DNA of 13,280 nt from JBLHGU01 sp047615875 (GCA_047615875.1 JBLHGU010000134.1:1-13280), one strand, 5' to 3'; shown: positions 7,493 through 13,280, counted from the first letter of the stretch. A program made the numbers and translations. The notes: generated from the letters alone by a model not told the origin.

Positions 7493-8083
7493 ATGGTTAC
7501 ACGTGTCGAATCGATTCTCATGCTGTTAGATATCTTTGTTCCGGGCCTGTCAGAACGTGGCTTACGCCAGTGGCAGCAACAACACTGGAGCAGGCTAAAG
7601 AGCCTGGCCTGGAGTTGGTGTGGTGATGCCGATCTTGCCGAAGATCTGGTGCAGGAATGCTTTACCCGGGCATTAAAACATCGCCGGCAGCTTAAAGATA
7701 CTGAGCAACTTAAGCCCTGGTTGTTAAAAATTCTGCACAATGTATATCTTGATTATCTTAAGTCTGCACAACGCAGAGAAATACCGGCATCTGAGTTTAA
7801 GTTGGCTGATACTTTTGCTAGCGACACCTCTGATCCGGTTGTGCAGTATGAGCAATCACAACGAGCGGTACAGTTGAGGCGGGCGGTGGCGGCATTGCCC
7901 GAACCACAAAGAAAGGTCATTACTCTGGTGGACCTACAGGAACTAACCTACCGGCAATGCGCGGAGGTGCTTGATGTACCAACTGGTACCGTTATGAGCC
8001 GACTGAGTCGCGCGCGCCAGACTTTACATGAATATTTGTCCGCGCGACCAACTGGCCGTAGCACCTTGAGACGGATTAAGTAG
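7493..8083 (+). CDS. ECF-type RNA polymerase sigma factor
   Basis: An extracytoplasmic-function sigma factor of 196 residues. Region 2 spans about 30-95 and contains the core-binding DLAEDLVQECF (47-57) and the -10-recognition part KPWLLKILHNVYLDYLK (74-90). Region 4 spans about 127-181 with PEPQRKVITLVDLQELTYRQ and a helix-turn-helix with DVPTGTVMSRLSRARQ (161-176). There is no region 1 or 3, which defines the ECF class. The start is uncertain: the ATG at 7493 and the in-frame ATG at 7520 (187 residues) both lack a clear ribosome site. The predicted promoter at 7451-7478 leaves only a very short leader for the first. The stop is one base from the anti-sigma gene's ATG. Its activity is presumably held by the anti-sigma factor encoded next, and released by an envelope signal. 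The specific regulon is unknown. Confidence 0.93.
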   Translation: MVTRVESILMLLDIFVPGLSERGLRQWQQQHWSRLKSLAWSWCGDADLAEDLVQECFTRALKHRRQLKDTEQLKPWLLKILHNVYLDYLKSAQRREIPASEFKLADTFASDTSDPVVQYEQSQRAVQLRRAVAALPEPQRKVITLVDLQELTYRQCAEVLDVPTGTVMSRLSRARQTLHEYLSARPTGRSTLRRIK

Positions 8084-8084
8084 A

Positions 8085-8822
8085 ATGTCCCAGATAAACG
8101 ACACCGTCATCGACCGGCAACTATTATTACATGCCTATATCGATGGAGAGTTATGTAACGAAGAACAACGGGAATTTCGACAGTTGTTACTTACCAACGC
8201 CGATCTTAGCAGGCAGGCAGAGGAGTTAATCCGCCTTAAACAGCAAATGTGCAATGCCTACAAGATTTCTCCAGCTCAGACTGTGGCGGCGAACTCGCCA
8301 ATATCAATCGGCTCCAGGCGTTGGGCAGGGATAGCAGCAAGCTGGATTTTTGGTTTGCTAGTTGGTTGGATGGTTGTCGCACCAATTACAAATAAGTCCA
8401 GTTCTGAGATTCATATTGTTACCAGCTTGCCCACTGCTAGTGATCAGACTTCCAGCCAACCAAGGGTTGTTGTGCATGTTAGTCGCAACGATGTTGAGTC
8501 AATGCAGCAGGCGTTGGACAATGTTGAGTTGATACTCGAACACTATTCGTCACAATCGTTGGCAGTCCGGTTACAGGTTATTGCCAACGGCCCGGGCATT
8601 AGTATGTTGCAGGCGGAATCAAGCCCGGTAGCGAATCGTATTGCACGGCTGGATCAAAAGTACGCCAGCCTTCAATTTGTTGCTTGCCAGAATACGATTG
8701 ATTTGGTCCGGCAAACTTCGGGTAAAAATATTCAGTTGTTACCTGAGGTGTTGCGGGTAGATTCTGGTGTTGCCGAGCTTGCTCGAAAGCGTGCCTCAGG
8801 CTGGTTCTATCTGGGCGTCTGA
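8085..8822 (+). CDS. Membrane anti-sigma factor with periplasmic DsrE-like domain
   Basis: A 245-residue protein in three parts. Residues 1-60 look like a cytoplasmic anti-sigma domain (LLHAYIDGEL, then helices ending LKQQMCNAYK). It lacks the His-x3-Cys-x2-Cys zinc motif of ZAS anti-sigma factors. Residues 81-100 are one membrane helix. After a Ser/Thr-rich linker (about 103-125), residues 127-245 resemble a DsrE-like fold. This part aligns along its length with the secreted protein encoded next: VVVHVS/KVVIQVS, VIANGPGISML/VAYGPGLSIM, FVACQNT/FSACGNT, SGWFYLGV/QGYAYIRP. Cys201 sits where DsrE/TusD-type proteins carry their sulfur-accepting cysteine. Topology puts this domain in the periplasm, so it is the likely sensor. 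The gene begins one base after the sigma stop, implying coupled production. The anti-sigma role rests on position and the N-terminal pattern, and the sensory role is inferred. Confidence 0.82.
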   Translation: MSQINDTVIDRQLLLHAYIDGELCNEEQREFRQLLLTNADLSRQAEELIRLKQQMCNAYKISPAQTVAANSPISIGSRRWAGIAASWIFGLLVGWMVVAPITNKSSSEIHIVTSLPTASDQTSSQPRVVVHVSRNDVESMQQALDNVELILEHYSSQSLAVRLQVIANGPGISMLQAESSPVANRIARLDQKYASLQFVACQNTIDLVRQTSGKNIQLLPEVLRVDSGVAELARKRASGWFYLGV

Positions 8823-8880
8823 TCTAATTGCTCTAACTATTTATTAATCAATTTTCCAACCCAACACTCCCGGAGGAGTT

Positions 8881-9321
8881 ATGAAAAAAATCCTGATAAC
8901 CTTAACAGCAGCCGCTGCACTATTATTATCTGGTGTAAGCACCGTATTTGCCGGTAACGATTTTGATAAACCACATAAAGTGGTTATTCAGGTATCCAGT
9001 GAAGATCCATTAATCCATAAAATCGCCATAAATAATGCCGTTAACGTTCAGAAAGCCCTGGGTGCTGAAAATGTTGCTGTAGAGATAGTTGCTTATGGTC
9101 CTGGTTTGTCAATTATGACCCCCAAAAGTCCTGAGTCAGGCCGCATTCCTGATCTGGCAATGACCGATATCACCTTCAGTGCTTGTGGTAACACAATGAA
9201 GAAGGTTGAGAAGAAGTCCGGCAAAATGCCCAAGCTTGTTGAGGGCGTTACCGTAGTACCTGCAGGTGTCATCCGCATTATGGAATTACAGGCTCAGGGT
9301 TATGCCTATATAAGACCATAG
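8881..9321 (+). CDS. Secreted DsrE/DsrF-like family protein
   Basis: A 146-residue protein with a clear Sec signal peptide (MKKILITLTAAAALLLSG, predicted cleavage after VFA at residue 24), leaving a periplasmic domain of about 120 residues. That domain carries the DsrE-like pattern HKVVIQVSSEDP (32-43), VEIVAYGPGLSIM (67-79), ACGNTM (101-106, with the only cysteine of the mature protein at 102), and VVPAGVIRIMELQAQGYAYIRP as the C-terminal end. Classical DsrE/TusD proteins are cytoplasmic sulfur carriers that hold persulfide on a cysteine, so an exported version is a different use of the fold. A strong ribosome site (GGAGGAG just before the ATG) suggests higher output than the two regulatory genes upstream. 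It is third in the sigma/anti-sigma operon and is closed by a terminator. It could be a soluble partner, ligand carrier or regulator for the anti-sigma's matching domain. Function unproven. Confidence 0.88.
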   Translation: MKKILITLTAAAALLLSGVSTVFAGNDFDKPHKVVIQVSSEDPLIHKIAINNAVNVQKALGAENVAVEIVAYGPGLSIMTPKSPESGRIPDLAMTDITFSACGNTMKKVEKKSGKMPKLVEGVTVVPAGVIRIMELQAQGYAYIRP

Positions 9322-9338
9322 GATATCTCCTAGCAGGC

Positions 9339-9371
9339 AAAGGGGTTGATCGGTTAGATCAACCCCTTTTT
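9339..9371 (+). terminator. Rho-independent terminator after the DsrE gene
   Basis: A perfect 13-bp stem, AAAGGGGTTGATC (9339-9351) with GATCAACCCCTTT (9357-9369), has a GGTTA loop and is followed by further T residues. It begins 18 bases after the DsrE stop codon and closes the sigma/anti-sigma/DsrE operon. Confidence 0.95.
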
Positions 9372-9470
9372 CTTGTTTGGCTGATTATTTCCGCCCTGAG
9401 TTGCGTTCCCTTCATGAGTTATTCCGCATAGACTTCGCGGCCTTTTTTACTCCACTGTTTGCAACTTTTA

Positions 9471-9887
9471 ATGATAGGTCCGAAAATTTGCACCACGACC
9501 GTGCATGCCGGGACGGTGCCAGACCCGCAAACTGGCGCGGTCATAACACCTATCTATCAGTCATCGATCTTCGGTCAGGAAGCACCGGGGCAACATAAAG
9601 GTTGGGACTATTTCGCGGCACGAATCCACCCCGAGATGCTCTTGAAAAAGCCCTGGCTGCTCTTGAATGCGCTGAACATGGCATTGCATTTTCTTCTGGC
9701 CTGGCAGCAGATCAGGCCGTTGTGCAAAATCTTCAGTCTGGTGATCATGTACTAGTTTGCAATGATGTCTATGTTGGTACTGGTAGACTGTTTCGGAAAC
9801 TGCTAGCCAAGTTCGGTATTGTCGGTGGGTATTGAATAAGTACAGGATTTAATCGATGATCTAACACAGGCGTTGGATCACATCTAG
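9471..9887 (+). pseudogene. Cystathionine gamma-synthase/lyase remnant (internally deleted)
   Basis: A broken gene of the PLP-dependent trans-sulfuration family (cystathionine gamma-synthase / gamma-lyase type; intact members have roughly 380-400 residues). From an ATG at 9471 the first part reads ICTTTVHAGTVPDPQTGAVI and on to HKGWDYF. A one-base loss near 9611-9617 shifts the frame, and the match resumes as RGTNPPRDALEKALAALE, FSSGLAADQAVVQ, GDHVLVCNDVYVGTGRLF and LLAKFGI (to 9820). Directly after this, in a third frame from 9822, comes SVGIE, a TAA stop (9837-9839), then VQDLIDDLTQALDHI and TAG (9885-9887), which is the family's usual C-terminus. About the middle 60 percent, including the PLP-binding lysine, is therefore missing at a junction near 9820/9821. 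The frameshift, deletion and nonsense codon together mean no active enzyme. I read this as real decay and not a single sequencing error. Confidence 0.85.
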
Positions 9888-9997
9888 GCAACCAACTCAT
9901 CAGTTATTTACCAACTTGCCTGAGGCGACTACGGCCTTCATCCTGAACCCATCATTGCAACTATTGCCGACGCGATATTTATAGGGGATTTATTGAC
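9888..9997 (+). other. Short leader between the pseudogene and the next gene
   Basis: These 110 bases hold no convincing gene. An AGGGGA about nine bases before the GTG at 9998 is the probable ribosome site of the following gene. The rest may be further debris from the decayed trans-sulfuration gene, although its recognisable C-terminus already ends at 9887. Confidence 0.4.
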
Positions 9998-10423
9998 GTG
10001 AAAAAAGTACTGTATTTTCTGTTATTAGCGTTTCCGCTTATGGTAAATGCTTATGAAACTCCTGAAGAACTCATCGAAAGCGGTTTGAGTGCCTATAAAC
10101 GGGGCGATGCTATAGCCGCGTTTAAATCCTGGACCCGGGGCAGTGGTATGGAGAAACAGGACAATTTGGAGGTAAAGGCCGGTGCACTAGAGAGAATCAG
10201 GGAATTTTACGGTGAATTTGAAAGCTATGAGATCGTCAAGGAACACAAGATGACGCGACGTGCGCGAATGATTTTGCTGGCCATGAATTTCGAACGTGGC
10301 ATTGCCTTCGCTCGTTTTCAGGTGTATCGACAATTGAGTAACGAGTGGGTTTTAAATGAGTTTAAGTTTCATACCGAATCATCATTAGTCTGGCCAGATA
10401 GTAGTGTGTACGGTTATCAGTGA
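9998..10423 (+). CDS. Secreted protein of unknown function
   Basis: A 141-residue protein starting at a GTG with AGGGGA about nine bases upstream. Residues 1-18 form a Sec signal peptide (MKKVLYFLLLAFPLMVNA, cleavage before YETPEE). The mature part of about 120 residues begins with a helical stretch ESGLSAYKRGDAIAAFKSW (27-45), continues with an acidic/basic segment, and ends in strand-like FARFQVYRQLSNEWVLNEFK (104-123). A two-part pattern of helices then strands ending in 'W-x-L-x-x-F-x-F' recalls small NTF2-like or DUF3887-like periplasmic proteins, but I do not recognise the family firmly. It contains no cysteine in the mature part and no lipobox. It lies 38 bases before the YidB-like gene on the same strand, so the two may be co-transcribed. 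Function unknown. Confidence 0.75.
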   Translation: MKKVLYFLLLAFPLMVNAYETPEELIESGLSAYKRGDAIAAFKSWTRGSGMEKQDNLEVKAGALERIREFYGEFESYEIVKEHKMTRRARMILLAMNFERGIAFARFQVYRQLSNEWVLNEFKFHTESSLVWPDSSVYGYQ

Positions 10424-10461
10424 TAGTTTTATTTCAAAATTAGCGAACCAGAGATTTATTT

Positions 10462-10875
10462 ATGAATATTCTACAAATGGGCACAGACTTACTTTCGCAG
10501 CAATTAGGTACAGAGACCAGTTCTGACCAGGTTTCCAATGCGCTCTCAAGCTTAATAGGCGATAACAACGGGGATCTTGATATCTCTAGCCTGGTATCGG
10601 GTTTAGCCGAGTCTGGCGGTATGGGAGATTTGGTTTCAAGTTGGTTGGGCGATGGAGATAACTCCCCTGTATCTGCAGAGCAGTTGTTCAGTTTTTTTGA
10701 TAATAATAAGATTGAGCAATTTGCCAGTGCTTTGGGAATTGATTCGGGTGCGGCTATATCGAGCCTCGCCAGCATAATACCTGGTTTGATTGATCAAAGT
10801 AGCAGCGGTGGCAGTCTGCTGGATAGTGTGGGAGGAATTGACGGCGTGATGAACCTGGCTAAGAAACTTTTCTAA
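10462..10875 (+). CDS. YidB-like (DUF937-type) protein
   Basis: A 137-residue protein rich in Gly, Ser and Asp with no signal peptide. The C-terminal two thirds match the YidB-like / DUF937 pattern: GGMGDLVSSWLGDGDNSPVS (52-71), then EQLFSFFDNNKIEQFASALG (73-92), SSLASIIPGLIDQ (100-112) and a final GGIDGVMNLAKKLF. Near the N-terminus, residues 34-45 (DNNGDLDISSLV) resemble an Asp-rich calcium-binding loop of the EF-hand/dockerin style, with acidic or amide side chains at loop positions 1, 3 and 5. No biochemical role is established for the family. The ATG at 10462 has only a weak ribosome site. The gene converges with the cysteine hydrolase gene 18 bases away, and no terminator is visible between them. 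Confidence 0.83.
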   Translation: MNILQMGTDLLSQQLGTETSSDQVSNALSSLIGDNNGDLDISSLVSGLAESGGMGDLVSSWLGDGDNSPVSAEQLFSFFDNNKIEQFASALGIDSGAAISSLASIIPGLIDQSSSGGSLLDSVGGIDGVMNLAKKLF

Positions 10876-10893
10876 CGAGTTGGAATTCGCGCT

Positions 10894-11541
10894 TTAAAGA
10901 GTTTTCTGATTAAGTGCTGCGGAATACTCCGCCATAGCATCAACAACAATCGAAAGTGAACGACGGGCGCCGGTTTGAAGATATTCCATTGCCCTGAGGG
11001 AAGCCTCATGGGCATCAACGCCAGAACCTGCGACGCAGTCTTCAATTACTCGGCAGTAGTAATCCGATTGGTGTCCATCAACAAAAGTATAGTGAACGCA
11101 AACATCGGTTAGACCACCACAAAGTAACAGCGTATTTATTTTTAAACCACGCAACAGAATTTCGAAGTCAGTACCAAAGAAGGCCGAGTAACGTCTTTTC
11201 TTAATGAGATAATCGGTTGGTCGAAAGTCCATTTCTTTTACCGCGATTTCGGTATCGGGATTATTCTCCAGACAATGAATATCCTCGTCACCATCCAGCT
11301 CACGTCCGAAATCAACCAAGTCTGGGCGATGTACTTCTTGAATAAAAATGACCGGTATATCACAGGCTCGTGCTTTATCGATAGCCTGTCTGGCTTTATA
11401 CATACAATCGGCATAGCCCGGCATTTCAGGTATAGAACGATCACCCTCATACTCTATAAAGCAGCTGGCCTGAATATCAATGACTATCAAGGCCGGGCGA
11501 CCGACTATTAGATTGCCCAGTTTTTTATTTTTATCGTTCAT
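10894..11541 (-). CDS. Isochorismatase-like cysteine hydrolase
   Basis: A 215-residue cytoplasmic hydrolase of the isochorismatase-like superfamily, whose members cleave amides such as nicotinamide, N-carbamoylsarcosine, biuret and ureidoacrylate. The catalytic triad is complete: Asp22 in LIVIDIQ, Lys115 in KKRRYSAFFGTD (114-125), and nucleophile Cys148 in CGGLTDVCVHYT (141-152), where Gly-Leu-Thr forms the usual cis-peptide region. The presence of Cys separates it from true isochorismatases, which do not use a cysteine. The substrate cannot be read from the sequence. Other details are an acidic stretch HRPDLVDFGRELDGDED (71-87) and several extra cysteines. It follows the SDR gene by 83 bases on the same strand and lacks a clear ribosome site before its ATG. 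A shared catabolic role with the SDR is possible. Confidence 0.9.
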   Translation of the reverse strand: MNDKNKKLGNLIVGRPALIVIDIQASCFIEYEGDRSIPEMPGYADCMYKARQAIDKARACDIPVIFIQEVHRPDLVDFGRELDGDEDIHCLENNPDTEIAVKEMDFRPTDYLIKKRRYSAFFGTDFEILLRGLKINTLLLCGGLTDVCVHYTFVDGHQSDYYCRVIEDCVAGSGVDAHEASLRAMEYLQTGARRSLSIVVDAMAEYSAALNQKTL

Positions 11542-11624
11542 AGTTTTAGTTGGTTTAGCTATTACAAAGAAATTGAGGTTTATGCATTGAATAAATGGTT
11601 TGAAATTTCAATCAGGTTGGCAGC

Positions 11625-12386
11625 TTAGATTATCCTGCCGCCATCGACTGGCAGAGAATGGCCGGTAATGAAAGAAGCTTCATCAGAACATAACCATAAA
11701 ACCGCCGCCGCGACCTCTTCTGGTTGCCCGAAACGACCAACCGGGTGTAAAGCCTTTGTTTTCTCAACCTGTTCCTCTTTACCTGCGAATTCCCGTTCTA
11801 CCATGGGGGTGTCAATTACAGCTGGGCAAACCGAATTGATACGCAGGCCCTGATCGGCGTATTCCAGCGCAGCGGCTTTGGTCATGCCTACTACACCGTG
11901 TTTGCTGGCGAAATAAGCGATACCCAGTCGACCACCGATGAACCCGGCCACAGAACCCATGTTGACGATTGCACCGTGCCCACTACTCAATAGATGTGGA
12001 ATTTCATACTTCATGCATAACCAGACACCCTTCAGATTGATATCGATAACCTGATCCCACACATGCTCCTCATAGTCAGCAGTAGGCACCATGGGCGTAC
12101 CCTCTACCCCAGTATTATTAACCGCATAATCTAGACTGCCAAATTTGGCAATACATGCGTCGACCATGGCCTTAACCTGCTTAGAGCTTGAGACATCAGT
12201 CTGAACGAAGTGGGCTGCCCCGCCATTTTCAATAATTTCAGTCACAACCTGTTCGCTTTGTTGGACACGGCGAGATGCAATAACAACCTTTGCGCCTTCG
12301 CGCGCGAAGGCCATGGCGACAGCCTTACCGATTCCGGAGTTACCACCAGTAACCAGAGCGACTCTGGAATCGAAACGTTTTGGCAT
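11625..12386 (-). CDS. SDR family NAD(P)-dependent oxidoreductase
   Basis: A classical short-chain dehydrogenase/reductase of 253 residues. It has the cofactor motif TGGNSGIG (13-20), Asp64 in QTDVSS (adenine-ring contact), NNTG at 90-93 (Thr in place of the usual Ala), Asn117 in INLKG, catalytic Ser145 in MGSVAG, Tyr158 and Lys162 in YFASK, and PAVIDTPM (188-195). SRR (38-40) at the end of the second strand suggests preference for NADP(H). The substrate is unknown, and similar proteins are often mislabelled glucose 1-dehydrogenase. It starts 25 bases after the two-helix membrane protein gene, with no clear ribosome site. It shares its strand with ileS upstream and the cysteine hydrolase downstream. 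Confidence 0.93.
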   Translation of the reverse strand: MPKRFDSRVALVTGGNSGIGKAVAMAFAREGAKVVIASRRVQQSEQVVTEIIENGGAAHFVQTDVSSSKQVKAMVDACIAKFGSLDYAVNNTGVEGTPMVPTADYEEHVWDQVIDINLKGVWLCMKYEIPHLLSSGHGAIVNMGSVAGFIGGRLGIAYFASKHGVVGMTKAAALEYADQGLRINSVCPAVIDTPMVEREFAGKEEQVEKTKALHPVGRFGQPEEVAAAVLWLCSDEASFITGHSLPVDGGRII

Positions 12387-12411
12387 ATTAATAGGTGTTT
12401 GTTAAGCCGCG

Positions 12412-12741
12412 CTATTTAGAATTTTGGGATTGCCATTGAACTGCTTCCTGTTGGCGTTGCAGTTTGGTTCTTTCGATGCGCTTTACCCAGGTGTACCAGC
12501 CCAGACCGATCAAAATAAGCACGGCAATAAATGAACCATACTTCACCCAACTCGAGCTAGTAGTTGCCCAGACCAGCATCAGGCCGATTAATACCAACGA
12601 AAAGATAAAGATTGAAATGCGCTCATTCAGATAGGTCACACCGCGACTCTGTTGCTCGAGCATGACTCGACTCTGATCGCCGGCGCGTTGTGCGCCGGCT
12701 ATTTGAGTTCGTGCAATTCCTTCTTCGGCGTTATCCGACAT
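12412..12741 (-). CDS. Two-helix membrane protein of unknown function
   Basis: A 109-residue protein with a soluble N-terminal part of about 42 residues rich in Gln, Ala and Arg (helical, no signal peptide). It has two membrane helices, at about 43-60 (SIFIFSLVLIGLMLVWA) and 67-85 (YGSFIAVLILIGLGWYTWV), and a basic, Gln-rich C-terminal helix (KRIERTKLQRQQEAVQWQSQ). The positively charged C-terminal side suggests both ends lie in the cytoplasm. I do not recognise the family. The ATG at 12741 follows GAGGAA about ten bases upstream. It lies 58 bases downstream of ileS and 25 bases before the SDR gene. Its early codons contain a GC-rich inverted repeat (12679-12699). Confidence 0.78.
   Translation of the reverse strand: MSDNAEEGIARTQIAGAQRAGDQSRVMLEQQSRGVTYLNERISIFIFSLVLIGLMLVWATTSSSWVKYGSFIAVLILIGLGWYTWVKRIERTKLQRQQEAVQWQSQNSK
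12679..12699. repeat. GC-rich inverted repeat inside the two-helix protein gene
   Basis: GCCGGCGC (12679-12686) and GCGCCGGC (12692-12699) form a perfect 8-bp stem with a five-base loop. The repeat falls in codons about 15-21 of the gene at 12412-12741, where it encodes AGAQRAG. It has no T-run and could fold in the mRNA. It may simply reflect the duplicated Ala-Gly codons. Confidence 0.5.
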
Positions 12742-12799
12742 GGTGAATATTCCTCATGACTGACAAAAGCAAATCATACTACAGCTCGAAACAGGGTGC

Positions 12800-13280
12800 T
12801 TAGTCCACAGGATCAGCCTTTTGTAACGAGATATTCCAGTGATCGTCAGCAAGGTTATGGTCACTTTGAAAACTACCGGTAAATCCCGCATCCGCCCAGC
12901 TGGATGAGAGCGTTTCGCTCATCAGGTAGTCACGAAAGCCATCCAGTGCAGCTTGTACTCGGTCGCTACCTTCAACCCTAAGGGTAATACGATCAGATAT
13001 CTCCAACCCGGCCTGTTTTCGTGCATCCTGAACGGTTCTAACCAGCTCGCGGGCGACACCCTCGACAATCAATTCTTCATTTAGTGTGGTGTCCAGGCCG
13101 GCTAGATAGCCAGACTCTTCTGCACAGGCGTAGCCCGCTGCAGATTCAGTTTCTACCAACACATCTTCAGCGGCGAATTCAATATTCTGGCCTTCGATAT
13201 CTACAGCAAAAGTTACTCCGGCTGCATGGGCCTTTACTAATGCACCGCCATCACACTGTGCAAGGGCAGTTCGTATGGCA
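12800..13280 (-). CDS. ileS: Isoleucyl-tRNA synthetase, C-terminal end (cut by window edge)
   Basis: The last 159 codons of a larger gene that enters from the right edge; the stop is TAA at 12802-12800. The frame stays open to 13280. Matching family text includes AIRTALAQCDGGALVKAHAA, DVLVETESAAGYACAEESGY, LDTTLNEELIVEGVARELVR and TVQDARKQAGLEISDRITLR. This is the C-terminal anticodon-side region (DUF5915-like) of isoleucyl-tRNA synthetases of the eukaryote-like or type 2 form. The Cys-x2-Cys zinc module that ends E. coli-type IleRS is absent here. The enzyme charges tRNA-Ile with isoleucine in the cytoplasm. The catalytic HIGH and KMSKS motifs are outside the window. The enzyme identity is confident, and the type 2 assignment is likely. 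Confidence 0.9.
   Translation of the reverse strand, partial: AIRTALAQCDGGALVKAHAAGVTFAVDIEGQNIEFAAEDVLVETESAAGYACAEESGYLAGLDTTLNEELIVEGVARELVRTVQDARKQAGLEISDRITLRVEGSDRVQAALDGFRDYLMSETLSSSWADAGFTGSFQSDHNLADDHWNISLQKADPVD

Noticed and set aside
7411..7740. 109-codon minus-strand frame overlapping the sigma gene start
   Set aside because: It is antisense to the well-supported ECF sigma factor and across the promoter region. Its composition (Cys, Ser and Arg rich) looks like a shadow and not a protein.
9377..9598. 73-codon plus-strand frame after the DsrE terminator
   Set aside because: It has no ribosome site or family resemblance, and its second half overlaps the trans-sulfuration remnant in another frame.
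11600..11611. TTGAAATTTCAA palindrome between the SDR and cysteine hydrolase genes
   Set aside because: It is a short AT-rich palindrome easily found by chance, with no clear promoter beside it.
1..13280. Mobile elements, CRISPR arrays, tRNA or rRNA genes
   Set aside because: I saw no transposase or integrase frames, regularly spaced repeats, cloverleaf sequences or conserved rRNA stretches. The window looks like ordinary chromosome.

Overview
The window looks like a piece of a gammaproteobacterial chromosome of moderate GC content, probably a marine or otherwise free-living heterotroph. The reasons are a PepN-type M1 aminopeptidase, a metK-ahcY pair in which ahcY carries an SAH riboswitch leader, a YdcH-family small protein, a YidB-like protein, and a type 2 style isoleucyl-tRNA synthetase C-terminus. 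I see no phage, insertion sequence, CRISPR array, tRNA or rRNA. The genus cannot be read from the sequence.

Layout. Positions 1-3867, minus strand, hold a tightly packed unit read right to left: a 59-residue two-helix membrane protein (TTG start), a class I glutamine amidotransferase-like protein (GTG start overlapping the previous stop), aminopeptidase N (overlapping the amidotransferase by 8 bases) and a VWA-type protein cut by the window edge. A 384-base gene-free stretch (3868-4251) separates this unit from a divergent ydcH-family gene, which ends at a bidirectional terminator shared with ahcY. Positions 4536-7311, minus strand, are the S-adenosylmethionine cycle: metK (makes SAM), then ahcY (removes S-adenosylhomocysteine). 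ahcY has its own promoter and a well-formed SAH riboswitch, so SAH should raise ahcY expression.

Positions 7493-9321, plus strand, hold the most interesting locus: an ECF sigma factor, a membrane anti-sigma factor whose periplasmic part is a DsrE-like domain, and a secreted stand-alone DsrE-family protein that resembles that domain. A GGAATA-N16-CGTCTA element just upstream looks like an ECF promoter for self-activation, and a strong terminator closes the operon. The natural reading is an envelope-sensing regulon in which a sulfur-relay fold with a conserved cysteine is used as a periplasmic sensor. This is inferred from the sequence.

Positions 9471-9887 hold a decayed cystathionine gamma-synthase/lyase gene whose N-terminal third and last residues survive around a large internal deletion. 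Two plus-strand genes follow: a secreted protein of unknown function (9998-10423) and a YidB-like protein (10462-10875). Positions 10894-13280, minus strand, contain the end of ileS, a two-helix membrane protein, an SDR oxidoreductase and an isochorismatase-like cysteine hydrolase. These run in the same direction but are less tightly coupled than the pepN unit.
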